64,000 nucleotides of DNA from DASUNP01 sp963728545 (lineage in GTDB: Bacteria > Acidobacteriota > Blastocatellia > UBA7656): contig CAVSKO010000003.1 of NCBI GenBank assembly GCA_963728545.1, positions 2,976,001 to 3,040,000 of the forward strand, in the 5' to 3' direction. The stretch's first letter is position 1. Each line of letters begins with the position of its first letter. Positions 36,354 to 44,195 of this stretch are shown here, in pieces. The notes beneath the pieces are model-generated. The model made no database searches, had not been told where the DNA came from, and saw only the letters and a program-made list of their open reading frames with translations. Made by a program: the position numbers and the translations under genes.

Positions 36354-37379
36354 TTAATTCGGCGCGCTGATTTCTGCGCGGGCAACCGCCGGAATCTGAT
36401 CGCGGGCGGCTGGGCGCTTCAGCCCCTTGCGATAACCGCGAAGTATGTGCGCCCCCAGCAGCAAGCGATAAACGCGATCAAGCAAGTAGCCGTTCGGAGC
36501 CGCGCGCTCAAGCAGTCGGGCCAGGGCGAATAAAACCACCAGAACGAGTTGGTTCGTCAGCCCAAGCTTGATCGTCTTGCGCGCGCTCTGCAAGAGAGGC
36601 TCGCTGCCCCAGCGCGCAAAGCCGTTGACCCGCTCTCTTTCGATGTTGTCAGGCCAGTCCGGATGCCGCCGGGTGAAGGCGACCAACTTCTCGCTCCCCC
36701 ATTCGGAGCGGCGGCAGTAGCTTCGAATATCAACCGCCGCGTCGTGATGTATCGAGACGGCTTCGGGCACAAAGACGATCCGGCCTGGGGTTGCAGTGTG
36801 CCTGAGAGCAAGGTCTTGATCTTCGCCGCTCACCATTGCCTGGTCGAAACCTTCGAGCTTGTGGAACAGATCGCGCGCGATAGACATATTCGCCGCCGCG
36901 CAAAAGTTCCGCATAGCAACAGGCCCGCGCTCGCGCGGCACTTCGTGCTGCTCAAGCTCCCGGCGAAATCGCCCGAACGGGTTTGTAAATAATTCGTCCG
37001 CCAATCGGCTCGCGCCAATCACAATCGAGCCGGGCCATTCGTCATGCGCGCGCAGATGGGCCGCGAGAAAATCGCTTTCAACAGTCATATCGTCGTCTAC
37101 GAAAACCAGTATCCCGCCTTGAGCCTGTGCCGCGCCCAGGTTGCGCGCCGCCGAGCGCTCTACGCCTTCCAGCCTCACGAGTCTACATTTCGGGCCTTGA
37201 TCGTCGCCCGGAAGGGCTACGGCAGGGGTGGAGCCATCGTCTACGATTATGATCTCATAATCGCCCGCCGCAACAGACTGTCGTTTAAGACAGTCAAGCA
37301 ACCCCGTAAGCTTATCGTGCCGGTTTCGGGACGGGATAATCACGCTCGCTTTTATGGAGGTCATTTTCTGGCGGCTCAC
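36354..37379 (-). CDS. Glycosyltransferase family 2
   Basis: 341 aa, GT-A fold with ASVIIPSRNRHDKLTGLLDCL, YEIIIVDDGST and FVDDDM as the metal-binding acidic motif, and GEDQDLALR in the acceptor part. The GTG start overlaps the upstream GT2 stop as GTGA; an ATG 15 nt later is an alternative start. Confidence 0.92.
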   Translation of the reverse strand: MSRQKMTSIKASVIIPSRNRHDKLTGLLDCLKRQSVAAGDYEIIIVDDGSTPAVALPGDDQGPKCRLVRLEGVERSAARNLGAAQAQGGILVFVDDDMTVESDFLAAHLRAHDEWPGSIVIGASRLADELFTNPFGRFRRELEQHEVPRERGPVAMRNFCAAANMSIARDLFHKLEGFDQAMVSGEDQDLALRHTATPGRIVFVPEAVSIHHDAAVDIRSYCRRSEWGSEKLVAFTRRHPDWPDNIERERVNGFARWGSEPLLQSARKTIKLGLTNQLVLVVLFALARLLERAAPNGYLLDRVYRLLLGAHILRGYRKGLKRPAARDQIPAVARAEISAPN

Positions 37380-38347
37380 AACTCGCTTCCCGCCGCCGCA
37401 TTACGCAGCGCGCGATAACGTGTATAAATGCTGGTCGGCCCGGCCGATGCCAAAAGCAAAGCCCAGAAAGTCGGGCGCACAAGCATGCTCCGGTCCGCAA
37501 GTGCCGCGTACCATAGATTATTCGACACAACTCTCCGCCGCCCGCCCAGCAGGGCCTGTTCGGCAAAGTACATATGGCGGCGGCTGAGAGCGCGAAATGC
37601 GGGCCGCTTCAGTTTTCCGAATCGCTTGTCGCCTCTTGAAATTCTCGCCAGGGTCTCCGTAAGTATCCGTCGCTCTTGATGTCCATTCTCGGCAGAGTTG
37701 AGAACCTCGGCAGTCCCGCTTTCGTCGTGGACTCGATATGCAGAGAGCGGAGCGCAGGCGTAACAAGCCGACGAATTTTCTGCGAGTCGCAAGGTCCACT
37801 CCCAATCGTGCCCCCACGTGATGTCAGTGCGAAACGCCCCCGCTTTGTCGGCGCACTCTTTGCGAACCATCAACGAAGGCGGCGAAACGATGCAGCCGAA
37901 TAAAAGCGATTCCAGCAGCTCTCCTTGTTGAAAGCGCTGGTCTTCGTTCCAGCGGCTCTGGGTCGAGATTATCGCGCTCTGGCGATCCACAATCTGCACG
38001 GCCCCGAATACAAAGCCGATCTCTCGATCTTCAAACCGCTCGACGCGGTCGGCCAAAAAGCCCGGAAGAAGAAAATCGTCCGCGTGCAAGATCGTGATAA
38101 ATTCTCCGCGCGCCTCTTTAAGACAGCGGTTGAAATTGCCTGCCTGGTTGGTCTTCTCTTCAAAACGCGCGTAGCGTATGCGAGGGTCGCCGTAGCTTGA
38201 GCAAACCTCGGCGGTCTGATCGGTCGAAGCATTGTCGCAGATCACAAGCTCGTAATCCGTGAAGTTCTGCTCAAGCACGCTTTCGATTGCTTCGGGCAGA
38301 TACCGCGCAGTGTTATAAGTTGGAATACAGACGCTGACCTTCGGCAT
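37376..38347 (-). CDS. Glycosyltransferase family 2
   Basis: 323 aa, GT-A fold: VSVCIPTYNTARYLPEAIESVL, YELVICDNASTDQT and LHADDF as the DXD-like motif, with WGHDWEWTLRLA as the acceptor motif. It overlaps the next GT2 gene by 4 nt. A palindromic repeat region separates it from the upstream oxidoreductase. Confidence 0.93.
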   Translation of the reverse strand: MPKVSVCIPTYNTARYLPEAIESVLEQNFTDYELVICDNASTDQTAEVCSSYGDPRIRYARFEEKTNQAGNFNRCLKEARGEFITILHADDFLLPGFLADRVERFEDREIGFVFGAVQIVDRQSAIISTQSRWNEDQRFQQGELLESLLFGCIVSPPSLMVRKECADKAGAFRTDITWGHDWEWTLRLAENSSACYACAPLSAYRVHDESGTAEVLNSAENGHQERRILTETLARISRGDKRFGKLKRPAFRALSRRHMYFAEQALLGGRRRVVSNNLWYAALADRSMLVRPTFWALLLASAGPTSIYTRYRALRNAAAGSEL

Positions 38348-38381
38348 GTTTTTGCTTTATAACTTCGCGCTTAATTGAACA

Positions 38382-38562
38382 GCCCCGAAGGGGCGCGATT
38401 CAATAGCCCGGCTGCCGCGCGCCGGGTAACAGGTGTCGGAAACCGCAAGCCCTGAAAGGGCGAAATATCCGAACGATTTATTTCGCCCTTTCAGGGCTTG
38501 AATGTTTGCGGTGATGAACACAGGGCGTTGCCCTGTGCTATCGGATTTCGCCCCTTCGGGGC
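38382..38562. repeat. Composite palindromic repeat region
   Basis: Successive hairpins: GCCCCGAAGGGGC (38382-38394), CCCGG/CCGGG around 38408-38426, a long stem GCAAGCCCTGAAAGGGCGAA (from 38445) pairing with TTCGCCCTTTCAGGGCTTG (to about 38500), CACAGGGC/GCCCTGTG (38519-38538) and GCCCCTTCGGGGC (38550-38562). It fills the gap between the oxidoreductase and GT2 genes. This is a common type of bacterial interspersed palindrome and gives spurious ORFs in all frames. Confidence 0.85.
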
Positions 38563-38565
38563 TTT

Positions 38566-39889
38566 TCAAACCGCTACGGCGATGCCCAGTTGCTCTGCCA
38601 CGCGAGCCGCCACAGTCCGGCCACTCTCTATAGCTTCAAAGCTCCAGTGATACCCCCACTCGCCAAAGCGCCCGCAAGGGTAAAGACCCACGCTCTCCAT
38701 CCAGCCGTGAATTGTGCGGAGACTGGGCGCGCGGTTGAAATCGAATACGACATAAGCGTATGGAATATCGATTTGATCTTCGACCGTTATCTGATCCGAG
38801 GTAAACAGAATGCCTGTGCGCCGGAGCGCGTCACAGCATCGCTCTACGAGACGGTCTTCATCAAGCGGCTTGCGCCGCGAATAAGCAATCTCGCAAGAGA
38901 TGGAGCCGTGTCCCGGCGGCGCATTATCGGGAGCGAATTTTGACGGGAAGCTCACGCGGAAAAATGGTATGTCGTGATCGTAAAAGTAGACCCAGTGGCC
39001 CGGTCCTATGTCCGCTCGCCGGACGCCTAGATTCACCGTGCGAATCAATGTCCACATCAACTTGTCAGCCGCAGCGCGAACTTCCGGTGGCGCATCGACG
39101 GCCAGGCGCACAAGCGTGGGCAGCGGTATCGTAGAGATAGCCGCCGCGTAGTCGCGCTCTGTGCCGTCTGTAAACGTGATACGCCGCGCCTCGGTTCTCG
39201 ATGCGAGTTACGCCGCAGTTGAGCCTTACCGGCGGAACGCGAGAGGCGAGCGGCTCGACAATGCGCCCGAATCCGCCGCTCGCCGGATAAGAGAACTCCG
39301 TCAAGTAATTCAATTCCTGCGGATCAGAATCAATTGCGCCGCGCAGGACTTGCTCAAGCGAAGGCCGCGATATTCGCCCTCCGACTTTAGAGCCCAGCCA
39401 TTCGGTAGTCATCTCTCGCGGCTCTACGGTCCAGACCTTGCGCGCGTAACGAAGCATGAATTCATCTGAAAATGCTTTGCCAAACGACGCGTAGCACCAC
39501 TCTTCATAATTTTTGACTTCGGGTTCGGGCTGACTGCTTGCTTCGATGAAATCGAGCACGCAACGTGTAGCCACGTCGGGCGCGAGCGCGGCGGCGTTGG
39601 CTTGTACGGGATAGCGGCCAAAGCGCTCGCCGTCGTAGTTATTCCATATCTCTGCTCTGTGCGGAAGCATCTCCCGGCCAAGCGGGTCCCACACGAATTC
39701 GCGCGAGCAGTCGTCTTTGCCGAAAAAGACGTGCGCCCCCTCGTCAAAGTTGAAGCCTTCGACACGTTTGGTGCGGCAGTGCCCGCCGACGTAAGACTCT
39801 TTCTCGAAGACTTCGCACTCGCAGTCGAGATGATAAGCCGCGCTCAGACCCGCAAGCCCCGCGCCCAGAATGATCACATTACCTGACAT
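38566..39889 (-). CDS. FAD-dependent oxidoreductase (UGM/protoporphyrinogen-oxidase-like), frameshifted
   Basis: From the ATG at 39889: MSGNVIILGAGLAGLSAAYHL (FAD-binding GxGxxG) and YVGGHCRTKRVEGFNFDEGAHVF. The frame is lost near CGVTRIE and continues in another frame as EARRITFTDGTERDYAAAI to the stop at 38566 (FGEWGYHWSFEAIESGR). The 1324 nt have one extra base; removing a T from plus-strand GGTTCTC (39193-39199) restores TRIETEARRITFTDGT (440 aa). Such enzymes in glycan loci resemble UDP-galactopyranose mutase, but the product is uncertain. The start overlaps the SDR gene stop by 16 nt. Confidence 0.85.
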
Positions 39890-40839
39890 TGTTGAGTCTT
39901 TGTCCCTAGCTGCTCGCACGCAAAATCAATGGTGCGGCGAAGACCGCTTTCAAGATCCGTGCGCGCCTCCCATCCCAAAAGCCTTCGCGCAAGCGTAACG
40001 TCCGCCCACGTGTCGTAAAGCTCGTCAATTGATGCCGCGCGCGCGCCTACGAGGAGGCGACCGCGCGCGCCGGTCATCTTCCAGATGCGCTTAGCCACAT
40101 CTCGCAAACGATTAGCCTGCCCCGTGCCCAGGTTGATAATCTTTCCTTCAACGCTTTCGGCAGTTGCGGCGGCGACCAGACCGCGCACCACGTCTTCGAC
40201 GAATATCAGATCGCGTTTTTGCTTTCCGCGCGACATCTTCAGATCCGTGTTGCGGACAGCCGCATCGGCAGCTTCTGCGATGAACATATCGCGCGGCTGT
40301 CCGGGGCCGTAAACGCTAAAGGGGCGCACGACGGTTACGGGCAAGCCTTCGCGCGCGTGCATCTCTAAAGCGTGAGCGGTCGCCTTTGCTTTGGAGATTC
40401 CGTAAGCGGTCGTTGCTTTTGACGGGAGCGATTCGCTGAGCGGCCCCGGTTGATTGCCATATTCTTCTGCCGAGCCTGCGATCACCACTCGCCGGACGCC
40501 TGCGCCCGTCGCGGCTTCAAGCAACGCGACGGTCGCGCGAAAATTCGACTCCTCGCACGCTTCGGCGGCGTCGGCGCCAGCGTCGTTTCGGCCTCGCGTT
40601 CCTGCGAGGTGAAACAGCGTCGCGGGTTTTTCTCTTTGAAGAATGTCTCGGATAGCGTTGCTGTCCGTCAGGTCTGATTGCGCCCAGTGGATTTTTCCGT
40701 CCGAGCTGATCTCTTTTTGCGTTCGCGAAATCAGCGTGAGGCGGCATCCTTTCGACGCCAGCGCGCGGATCAGATGGCTGCCGATGAATCCGGTCGCGCC
40801 GGTCACGACGACTCTTTCAAGAAAAGACACGGTTGTCAT
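39874..40839 (-). CDS. NAD(P)-dependent sugar epimerase/reductase (SDR)
   Basis: 321 aa, extended SDR: VVVTGATGFIGSHLIRAL, FHLAGTRG, AGSAEEYG and TAYGISKAK (Tyr-x3-Lys). It directly follows the CDP-glucose 4,6-dehydratase gene with a 23-nt overlap. It is therefore a good candidate for the next step on CDP-4-keto-6-deoxyglucose, as in CDP-paratose, abequose or tyvelose synthesis. That step is inferred from position. Confidence 0.85.
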   Translation of the reverse strand: MTTVSFLERVVVTGATGFIGSHLIRALASKGCRLTLISRTQKEISSDGKIHWAQSDLTDSNAIRDILQREKPATLFHLAGTRGRNDAGADAAEACEESNFRATVALLEAATGAGVRRVVIAGSAEEYGNQPGPLSESLPSKATTAYGISKAKATAHALEMHAREGLPVTVVRPFSVYGPGQPRDMFIAEAADAAVRNTDLKMSRGKQKRDLIFVEDVVRGLVAAATAESVEGKIINLGTGQANRLRDVAKRIWKMTGARGRLLVGARAASIDELYDTWADVTLARRLLGWEARTDLESGLRRTIDFACEQLGTKTQQCQVM

Positions 40840-41848
40840 CCAATGCGTTTGAAAGTTGTAGAAAATCGCGATACCACAGAATCGTTCGCGTCAATCCTTC
40901 TTCCAGATTGTACCGGGGCTTCCATTCAAGCACGCTGCGCGCTTTAGCCGCGTTCAGATATTGATGCCCTATTTCGTTCCGAGCTTCATTGCGCACATCC
41001 GGCTCAAGGTCTTCGCGGGCTAAGAGGCCCAATATGAAGCTGGCAATCTCAAGCACGGTTACTTGAATTTCGTTGCTGAAGTTGAACGCTTCGCCCGCCA
41101 GCTCTTTATGCTCGGCCATTTTTTCGGCCAGCATTAGGTAAGCGAGAGCGCCGTCTTCGACGTAGAAGTAATCGCGTATATGGCTTCCGTCGCTTCGTAT
41201 GATGGGGCGCTCGCCGAGCAGGGCCGAACGAATGGTGCCGGGCACGATCCGGTTCCAATTCAGATCGCCGCCCCCATAAAGGTTCCCGCAACGCGTGACG
41301 CACACGGGCAGGCCGTAGGTCGCCGCGTAGCTTTGCGCCAACAGGTCGGCGCACGACTTGCTCACGTCGTAGGGGTGCCGCCCGCGCAGCGGAACCGTCT
41401 CCGAGTAAGGAAGCTGGTCGTGATCGCCATAAGCTTTGTCAGAAGAAGCGACCACTATCTGTCGAACCGCAGGCGAGCGACGGCAGGCTTCAAGCACCGC
41501 CCAGGTGCCTCGTATATTCGATTCGAAAGTGCTTATCGGATTTCGGTTCGCGATGCTGACTATGGTCTGGGCCGCGAGGTGAAAAACGGTGTCTACCTCG
41601 TACTCGCCTAAAACGCGCTCGATTGTCTCTTGATCGCGCACGTCGCCTCGCACAACCGTTACGCGGTCGAGCGCGCCTGAGCGGAACAACTCGTTTTCCG
41701 GCACCCAGTCGCGTATGACGGCTACGACCGAAGCGCCGCGCTCGACTAAGAATCTGGTCAGCCAGCTTCCGAGCAAGCCGGTGCTGCCGGTCACAAGCGT
41801 CGGGCGCTGGCTCCAGAAAGTTGTCGAGGTATTAATGCTCAATCCCAT
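40817..41848 (-). CDS. rfbG: CDP-glucose 4,6-dehydratase
   Basis: 343 aa from the ATG at 41848 (MGLSINTSTTFW), which overlaps the end of rfbF by 10 nt. Motifs: LVTGSTGLLGSWLTRFLVERGA, VFHLAAQTIVSIANRNPISTFESN, VVASSDKAYGDHDQLPYSE, HPYDVSKSCADLLAQSYAATY and GGGDLNWNRIVPGTIRS, all characteristic of this enzyme. It turns CDP-glucose into CDP-4-keto-6-deoxyglucose using bound NAD. Confidence 0.95.
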   Translation of the reverse strand: MGLSINTSTTFWSQRPTLVTGSTGLLGSWLTRFLVERGASVVAVIRDWVPENELFRSGALDRVTVVRGDVRDQETIERVLGEYEVDTVFHLAAQTIVSIANRNPISTFESNIRGTWAVLEACRRSPAVRQIVVASSDKAYGDHDQLPYSETVPLRGRHPYDVSKSCADLLAQSYAATYGLPVCVTRCGNLYGGGDLNWNRIVPGTIRSALLGERPIIRSDGSHIRDYFYVEDGALAYLMLAEKMAEHKELAGEAFNFSNEIQVTVLEIASFILGLLAREDLEPDVRNEARNEIGHQYLNAAKARSVLEWKPRYNLEEGLTRTILWYRDFLQLSNALDDNRVFS

Positions 41849-42621
41849 ATCTTCCAGGGCGCGCGGCCCGCGTTCCAATAATCTTCAAGCATCTTCCATT
41901 CGCGATACGTGTCCATCGGCTGCCAGAAGCCGTCGTGCCGGTAGACCATAAGCTCGCCGTCGGAAGCTAGCCGTTGAAGCGGCTCTCTTTCGAGCACCAG
42001 GTCATCGCTGTCATCCAGGTAGCGATCAATAAACTCGCGCTCGAATACAAAGAAGCCCCCGTTGATGAACCCTTCCGTCACCTGCGGTTTTTCGGCGAAC
42101 GACGCGACTCGCCCTTCTTCTACGCGCAGCTCGCCGAAACGGCCCGGCGGGCGCACCCCTGTCACAGTGCCCAGCCTTCCGTGCGAGCGATGAAAGCGAA
42201 GAAGCTCCGCTATATCAACGTCGCCAAGCCCGTCCCCGTAAGTCAGGCAGAACGGATTGCGATCCACGTATCGCCGGACGCGGCGGACGCGAGCGCCGGT
42301 CATCGCCGTCTCGCCGGTCTCGGCAAGCGTGACGGTCCAGTTCTCTTCCTGGTGGCCGTTGTGAAACTCTACGGGCGCGCGATTGCCCAGATGCACGGTG
42401 AAATCTCTCATCCGCTCTTCGTAATTCAAGAAGAAGTCTTTAATGATATAGCCTTTGTGTCCGAGGCAGAGCACAAACTCGTCAAGCCCGTAATGCGAGT
42501 AGAGCTTCATGATGTGCCAGAGTATCGGCCTGCCGCCGATCTCAACCATCGGCTTGGGGCGCACCTCTGTCTCTTCGCGAAGTCGCGTGCCCTGGCCGCC
42601 GCATAAGATGACAACTTTCAT
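41839..42621 (-). CDS. rfbF: Glucose-1-phosphate cytidylyltransferase
   Basis: 260 aa. The nucleotidyltransferase start is VVILCGGQGTRLREETEVRPK with PMVEIGGRPILWHIMKLYSHYG, and it has LTYGDGLGDVDI and the end HDGFWQPMDTYREW. It makes CDP-glucose from CTP and glucose-1-phosphate, feeding rfbG, whose gene follows with an overlap. The length matches the family. Confidence 0.96.
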   Translation of the reverse strand: MKVVILCGGQGTRLREETEVRPKPMVEIGGRPILWHIMKLYSHYGLDEFVLCLGHKGYIIKDFFLNYEERMRDFTVHLGNRAPVEFHNGHQEENWTVTLAETGETAMTGARVRRVRRYVDRNPFCLTYGDGLGDVDIAELLRFHRSHGRLGTVTGVRPPGRFGELRVEEGRVASFAEKPQVTEGFINGGFFVFEREFIDRYLDDSDDLVLEREPLQRLASDGELMVYRHDGFWQPMDTYREWKMLEDYWNAGRAPWKIWD

Positions 42622-42639
42622 TTATTCTCTCGTGCGCTC

Positions 42640-44154
42640 TTACGTGTGCAATTGCGCCGCTACAGTCGTGCGTCGAAAGACCCCACGCAACAGGGCGGTG
42701 AGATCGAACAATCTACTCTTCCCGCCGAGCAGTATAACGAAAAACAGATATCCGACCAGAACAATACAGGCTTCGGCGACCAGTCGCATCAGGTCATTCG
42801 GCAAATACTGAGCGGCGCTCCAGGCCAGCAGGCCCGCCGAGAAAGCGGCAACAACCGGCACGACTAGCGAAGATATGAGACTCCATTTCATATGCCGGGT
42901 CGCTACTCGCGCCGTGAAGCATAATGTAAAAGTCAGGATAGTCACGGCTATCAAATCGCCGCAAGCTGCCCCGACGATGCCCCATCTACTCGACAAGGGC
43001 GGGATTATTGCGATCAACACCAGGATGTGAATGACCGTGGCGATTCCTATGAGGTGAGCGCGCCCAAGTCCTACGAGCAAGGCGTTAGAAGCAAACAGCA
43101 CGGGGATCGCCAGCACCGTGAAGCACATGACGCGCAGGCAGGGGACGAGAGGAAGCCATTTCGGGCCGAGTATGTATGTGACGAGCCTCGGCGCGGAGAC
43201 GAAAAGCACCGCGCATATCGGCGCAAGAAGTATGTAAGAATGGCGAAGACATTCTCGAAGCGCCTTTTGCACACGATCAGGCTCATCCTGTATGCGCGCG
43301 AGCGTGGGAACAAGCACGAAGTTGATGGCCCTGGCAAAAACGTTCGCAGGCGTTCGCGAGGCATTCCACGCCATCGAATAAAAGCTCATAGCCGTGGGGC
43401 CGATTGCGCCTGCTACTAAAAGATTGTCCGCGCGCTCGCCGAGATAACCTCCGAACCCGCCCAGAAACATCCGCGCAGTGCCGCCCGTAGTTTCGCGCCA
43501 GTCGCCGCGCGAAGGCAGTCCATCCCACACGAACCAGCCTCGCCGCCACAAGCGGAACCATACGAGCAGGGTGGCAATCGCGCTGCCCGCGACATTGGCT
43601 TGCGCAACACCGATATAACCCTGTCCTTCGTATAGCAGAACTATCGCAAGCCCTACGAAGATTATGGGCTGTAGAAGCTGCACCCATGCGATGTAACTCA
43701 GATCAAGTTTGCGCTGCAAGACGATCTGCGGGTAGCTGCTGATTAATTCAAGAACCGGCAACAAGGCTAAAACCAGAAGCAGTTGTCTCAACTGCTCTGC
43801 GCCGCCTTCTTCCTCCATCAAGCGGTGAGCCAGCGGCTGGAAAACGAGCGCAAGCAAGGCGAGCAGGGCCGCTAAAATCGCAGCTCGGATGATGGATGCC
43901 GCAAGAGCATACTTGCCGTCGCTTGCAGGCCCGGAAGCGGTCACGGCGGCGGTTTCAGGATAAAACCCTATCATCGAAATAACGCCCATGCCGATGACTG
44001 CGAGGCCGAGGATGCCCACGTCGCGAGGCTCCAGAGCACGCGCCGTGGCAATCAATAGCACGACCGCAAGCACACGGGTTATAGCCTGTGAAGCGCCGGA
44101 GCTAAGCGCCGCGCGCGCGGCCTGGAAGCGAAGCGGCGAGCCGTCTGCTGTCAC
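42640..44154 (-). CDS. Polysaccharide flippase (Wzx/MOP family)
   Basis: 504 aa, GTG start, about 12-14 transmembrane helices. The pattern (SGASQAITRVLAVVLLIATARAL, VLQRKLDLSYIAWVQLLQP, MFLGGFGGYLGERADNLLVAG) is that of lipopolysaccharide-type oligosaccharide flippases. It would move lipid-linked repeat units across the inner membrane for the Wzy-like polymerase of the same operon. Confidence 0.92.
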   Translation of the reverse strand: MTADGSPLRFQAARAALSSGASQAITRVLAVVLLIATARALEPRDVGILGLAVIGMGVISMIGFYPETAAVTASGPASDGKYALAASIIRAAILAALLALLALVFQPLAHRLMEEEGGAEQLRQLLLVLALLPVLELISSYPQIVLQRKLDLSYIAWVQLLQPIIFVGLAIVLLYEGQGYIGVAQANVAGSAIATLLVWFRLWRRGWFVWDGLPSRGDWRETTGGTARMFLGGFGGYLGERADNLLVAGAIGPTAMSFYSMAWNASRTPANVFARAINFVLVPTLARIQDEPDRVQKALRECLRHSYILLAPICAVLFVSAPRLVTYILGPKWLPLVPCLRVMCFTVLAIPVLFASNALLVGLGRAHLIGIATVIHILVLIAIIPPLSSRWGIVGAACGDLIAVTILTFTLCFTARVATRHMKWSLISSLVVPVVAAFSAGLLAWSAAQYLPNDLMRLVAEACIVLVGYLFFVILLGGKSRLFDLTALLRGVFRRTTVAAQLHT

Positions 44155-44195
44155 GGTAGAAAAATCCTTCTGCGAGAGATCATCATTCGATCAGT

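Noticed and set aside
38357..38569. Frame over the composite hairpin region as a small protein
   Set aside because: The peptide (KSPEGAKSDSTGQRP type) is a known kind of repeat translation.
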